This document shows positions 6,594 to 8,799 of a DNA stretch of 8,799 nt, piece after piece; within the stretch, counting starts at the first letter, position 1, and every line of letters begins with the position of its first letter. Position numbers and translations under genes: made by a program. The stretch lies in assembly GCA_037138855.1 (NCBI GenBank), contig JBAXHO010000068.1:1-8799 (forward strand). The letters are read 5' to 3'. The notes beneath the pieces are model-generated. The model searched no databases, was not told where the DNA came from, and saw only the letters and a program-made list of their open reading frames with translations. This stretch comes from JBAXHO01 sp037138855 (lineage in GTDB: Bacteria; Patescibacteriota; Dojkabacteria; B142; OLB20).

Positions 6594-6667
6594 CGCATTC
6601 GAGATTCGAGTTTCGCCTTCTGCTGTGCTAAAATAAAACAACTTTATCCAAACATTTTTTCTGATGC
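6588..6667 (+). repeat. Copy A of the folD-leader repeat, with extended -10 promoter
   Basis: This 80-bp segment matches the region just upstream of folD (7586-7680). The best block, 6624-6651, agrees with 7636-7663 at 26 of 28 bases, and the match continues through the T tract to CTGATGC, which in the other copy contains the folD start codon. The 5' part shares GCATTCGAGATT and TTTCGCC, with about 14 extra bases in copy B. TGCTAAAAT (6626-6634) is a good extended -10 element, so the copy probably drives the BRO-N gene starting 86 bp downstream. Confidence 0.8.
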
Positions 6668-6752
6668 TATTATCCTAATTTTAATATGTAAAACTCCGGC
6701 AGTATTGGGATAATGATCTCATAAAGTTTAGCAATTTTTAATAATTACTACT

Positions 6753-7574
6753 TTGGAAACTACAAAAATAGCTTTATTCAAAGGCAAAAAAATTAGAAAA
6801 TTACTTTATAAAGATGAGTGGTGGTTTTCTATCATAGATGTTGTTGCCGTGCTCGCGGAAACTCCAGTGCCTAAAACATATTGGGCTAAAATGAAAGACA
6901 GAGATCAGGAAATGTCTCAACCATTCCCATTTTGGGAACAGTTGAAAATGTCAGCTAAGGACGGAAAAGTTCGTTCTACAGATTGTGCTGATACAGAAGG
7001 GATTTTTCGAATTATTCAGTCTATTCCTTCTCCAAAAGCTGAACCTTTTAAAAAGTGGTTAGCTAAAGTAGGCTATGAACGCATTCAAGAAATTGAAAAT
7101 CCTGAACTCGCTACTAAACGCACAAGAATATTATATAAACTCAAAGGGTATTCTGATGATTGGATAGAAAAAAGGATGCGGGGTATCGCAATACGTGAAG
7201 AGCTTACAGATAAATGGCAAAAGCGTGGAGCTAAAGAGCAAAAAGAGTATGAAATATTAACTGCGGAAATTTCTAAAGCTACTTTTGGAGTGACTCCTAG
7301 CGAATATAAAAAATTGAAAGGTTTGAAAAGAGAAAATTTACGTGATCATATGGATGATTTTGAGCTTATTTTTACAATGTTGGGTGAAAGATCAACGACT
7401 GAGATTCATAAAATTGAAAATTCTTATGGGACTTTAAAATTAAAACACGATGCACATAGAGGAGGAAGAATTGCAGGAATTGCTAAAGAACAATTAGAAA
7501 AAGAAATTGGACGCACAGTGGTTTCGAGAAAAAATTTCTTACAAAATAAAAAGAATAAAAAATTATTAAAATGA
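6753..7574 (+). CDS. BRO-N domain protein, phage antirepressor-like
   Basis: A 273-residue protein of a family found widely in bacteria and prophages, with an N-terminal BRO/antirepressor domain (about 1-110) thought to bind DNA and a conserved C-terminal region. The start METTKIALFKGKKIRK, EWWFSIIDVVAVL (22-34), NTEG-like DTEGIFRIIQSIPSPKAEPFKKWLAKVGYERIQEI (80-114), TKRTR, KGYSDDWIEKRMRGIAIREEL (131-151) and ATFGVTPSEYKKLKGLKRENLRDHM (176-200) are typical. Translation starts at TTG 6753: there is no upstream ATG or GTG before an in-frame TAG at 6729-6731, and the family's N-terminus begins exactly here. The gene stands alone between two copies of a folD-leader repeat, which suggests insertion. 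It is sometimes labelled DNA-damage-inducible protein D; the actual role in bacteria is unknown. It is intact. Confidence 0.8.
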   Translation: METTKIALFKGKKIRKLLYKDEWWFSIIDVVAVLAETPVPKTYWAKMKDRDQEMSQPFPFWEQLKMSAKDGKVRSTDCADTEGIFRIIQSIPSPKAEPFKKWLAKVGYERIQEIENPELATKRTRILYKLKGYSDDWIEKRMRGIAIREELTDKWQKRGAKEQKEYEILTAEISKATFGVTPSEYKKLKGLKRENLRDHMDDFELIFTMLGERSTTEIHKIENSYGTLKLKHDAHRGGRIAGIAKEQLEKEIGRTVVSRKNFLQNKKNKKLLK

Positions 7575-7585
7575 TTTATTAAGGT

Positions 7586-7680
7586 GTATTTCGCATTCGA
7601 GATTTGCCTTTCGCCATTCGAGTTTAATCTTCCGTTGTGCTAGAATAATACAACTTTATCCAAGTTTTTTTTCCTGATGC
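7586..7680 (+). repeat. Copy B of the folD-leader repeat, folD promoter region
   Basis: This is the 95-bp partner of 6588-6667 and covers the whole spacer in front of folD, ending within its first two codons. The extended -10 TGCTAGAAT (7638-7646) differs from copy A by one base and would start transcription near 7653, about 24 bases before the ATG. A recognisable -35 box is lacking, which is common with TGn-extended promoters. A T tract precedes the start codon in place of a ribosome binding site. Confidence 0.75.
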
Positions 7681-8528
7681 AGACACAAATTATTTCCGGA
7701 AATGAGATTGCCAAGCAGATTTTGCAAGATTTAAAAATCGCAGTAAGCAAACTTACAGTCAAACCACTATTGAAGATCATCCTGGTCGGTAATGATCCTG
7801 CTAGTCAAATGTATGTGAAAATGAAGAGAAAACGCGGTGAGGAAATTGGGATTGTTGTTGATATTATAAATTTAAATGAAGCAACTACGACTGCAGAACT
7901 TTTGAGCTTGATTTCAGAATTGAATCTTGATCCGAAAGTGACCGGATTATTTGTGCAACTCCCGTTACCTAGTTCGATAAAGGAAGAAGAAATAATTGCA
8001 GCGATCGCTCCGGAAAAAGATGTCGATGGTATGAGTCCAGTTAGCCTTGGTAATCTCTGGCATAATAATAAAAGTTTTGCTTCAGCTACACCTTTGGCAA
8101 TTATTACCTGCCTTGATTATTGCAGTAAATTAACGGGAATTTCACTTTCCGGAAAGCATGCGGTAATAATTAATCGTTCCAATATTATTGGTAAGCCATT
8201 GGGTGCGTTACTTTTACAAAAAGATTTAACTGTAACATATTGTCATAGCAAAACAACTAATCTGGAGTTTTTTACCAAAGCGGCAGATATTTTGATTAGT
8301 GCGACAGGGAAGGCAGGTATGATTAAAGGAAATATGCTTAAACCTGGAGCAATTGTGATTGATGCCGGAACCTCAGTTTCAGCTGATGGTAATGTGCATG
8401 GTGATGTCGACTGGGAAAGCGTTCAGGGAATTGCCAGTTTCGTCACTCCAGTCCCCGGTGGCGTAGGTCCACTGACAATCACGATGCTGTTGAAAAATAC
8501 GGTAGTAGCTGGTGCTAGGAATGAGTAG
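7677..8528 (+). CDS. folD: Bifunctional methylene-THF dehydrogenase/methenyl-THF cyclohydrolase FolD
   Basis: A 283-residue cytosolic enzyme that oxidises 5,10-methylene-tetrahydrofolate to the methenyl form with NAD(P)+ and hydrolyses that to 10-formyl-tetrahydrofolate, feeding purine and formyl-methionine synthesis. Diagnostic motifs are all present: YVKMKRK (46-52) with catalytic Tyr46 and Lys50, QLPLP (94-98), KDVDGMSPVSLGNL (114-127), the nucleotide-binding NRSNIIGKPLG (166-176), CHSKTTNL, and PVPGGVGPLTITMLL near the C-terminus. Residue 166 is Asn where the E. coli enzyme has Gly. Length is normal. ATG at 7677 matches the family's N-terminus. The gene has its own promoter in the repeat just upstream and no partner gene downstream. 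Confidence 0.95.
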   Translation: MQTQIISGNEIAKQILQDLKIAVSKLTVKPLLKIILVGNDPASQMYVKMKRKRGEEIGIVVDIINLNEATTTAELLSLISELNLDPKVTGLFVQLPLPSSIKEEEIIAAIAPEKDVDGMSPVSLGNLWHNNKSFASATPLAIITCLDYCSKLTGISLSGKHAVIINRSNIIGKPLGALLLQKDLTVTYCHSKTTNLEFFTKAADILISATGKAGMIKGNMLKPGAIVIDAGTSVSADGNVHGDVDWESVQGIASFVTPVPGGVGPLTITMLLKNTVVAGARNE

Positions 8529-8548
8529 CAAGTATCAGGTATTAATTA

Positions 8549-8604
8549 GTAGCTGGTAGCTGGTAGCTAAGTAGCTCGCTCCGCCTGACCTTAGGCAGGT
8601 AGCT
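8549..8604. repeat. GTAGCTG heptamer tandem repeat and small hairpin after folD
   Basis: GTAGCTG occurs three times in a row (8549-8562 and, ending in A, 8563-8569), then GTAGCT again at 8571-8576 and 8599-8604. Between the last two copies lies a short dyad GCCT/AGGC (8583-8586 with 8593-8596) that competes with CCTG/CAGG (8584-8587 with 8596-8599). No T tract follows, so a terminator is unlikely. It is more GC-rich than its surroundings. Confidence 0.7.
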
Positions 8605-8744
8605 AATTTAGAACGATATACTAACTTTAGTATCACTACTGTTTACTAACTACAGTCTACGGCATCATTAAAGTTTCGAAATTCGTTTTTCTAAATTCAT
8701 AGATTCTTTAATTCTTAACTTTTTCTTTTCTCTTAATTTCTATC
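8605..8744. other. Non-coding stretch with weak hairpin and leader-like segment
   Basis: No reading frame of useful length is seen. ATACT/AGTAT (8618-8622 with 8629-8633) forms a 5-bp hairpin. The part from 8700 on resembles the spacer at 3187-3260: the same 18-base word with one mismatch, then T/C-rich sequence ending in TTAATTTCTAT, compared with TTAACTTCTATTA directly before the ATG at 3261. It reads like the leader of a gene whose start is missing because the sequence changes at 8745. Confidence 0.4.
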
Positions 8745-8799
8745 GGCGTTGTTGCATAAATGGTAAAAATAGAAAGGTAATAGTAAAATAGTTTTGCAC
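8745..8799. mobile_element. Probable insertion sequence end, cut by the window
   Basis: GGCGTTGTTGCATAAAT (8745-8761) closely resembles terminal inverted repeats of IS5-like and related elements, which often read GG-C-TTGTTGCATAAAT. The element would extend to the right beyond the window. On the minus strand a frame runs from the window edge to a stop at 8740-8742, ending in FMQQRR, which might be a transposase tail, but it is only 19 codons and unproven. The call is based on recall of IS ends; neither the other end nor a target duplication is visible. Confidence 0.4.

Noticed and set aside
8740..8799. Partial minus-strand transposase gene
   Set aside because: Only 19 codons are visible; not enough to support a coding call apart from the IS-end suggestion.

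Overview
The window is AT-rich, compact and codes almost entirely on the + strand. It holds nine protein genes, no rRNA and no complete tRNA. All genes use standard stop codons; TGA ends one of them. Promoters, where visible, look like ordinary sigma-70 sites, yet none of the nine genes has a recognisable purine-rich Shine-Dalgarno sequence. Low GC, a small-genome feel, intergenic spacers built from degenerate words such as ATTCGAGATT and TAGATTCTTAAATTCTTA, and the gene mix (FolD, a DUF998 protein, an MprF-type C-terminal domain protein, a BRO-N antirepressor-like protein) suggest an uncultivated bacterium, possibly of the Candidate Phyla Radiation (Patescibacteria). That placement is an inference and other low-GC lineages are not excluded.

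Region 1 (1-289) is a non-coding leader. It has an exact 55-bp direct repeat 171 bp apart, with a structured segment between the copies that includes a tRNA T-arm-like hairpin. A sigma-70 promoter follows, overlapped by a 24-bp dyad that fits an ArsR/SmtB operator. Region 2 (290-3158) is an arsenite-response operon: arsR (repressor), arsD (metallochaperone), a full two-domain arsA (ATPase), and a close-spaced YlbF-family gene. No ArsB, Acr3 or ArsC gene is present in the window.

Region 3 (3261-6570) holds an alpha/alpha-toroid protein of a conserved family of unknown function, a six-helix DUF998 membrane protein 28 bp behind it, and, behind its own likely promoter, a membrane protein ending in the aminoacyl-phosphatidylglycerol synthase (DUF2156) domain. 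The last two are membrane proteins and the third suggests envelope lipid modification.

Region 4 (6571-8528) holds a BRO-N/antirepressor-type gene between two related 80-95 bp leader segments, the second of which is the promoter and start region of folD. This arrangement looks like an insertion or duplication event. Region 5 (8529-8799) is non-coding: a GTAGCTG heptamer repeat, small hairpins, a leader-like segment resembling the one before the toroid gene, and what looks like the terminal inverted repeat of an insertion sequence running off the window.

How the genes work together: ArsR would sense As(III)/Sb(III) and release the operator, ArsD would carry the metalloid to ArsA, and ArsA would energise a pump that must lie elsewhere or be replaced by something not recognised. 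The remaining genes look like separate transcription units.
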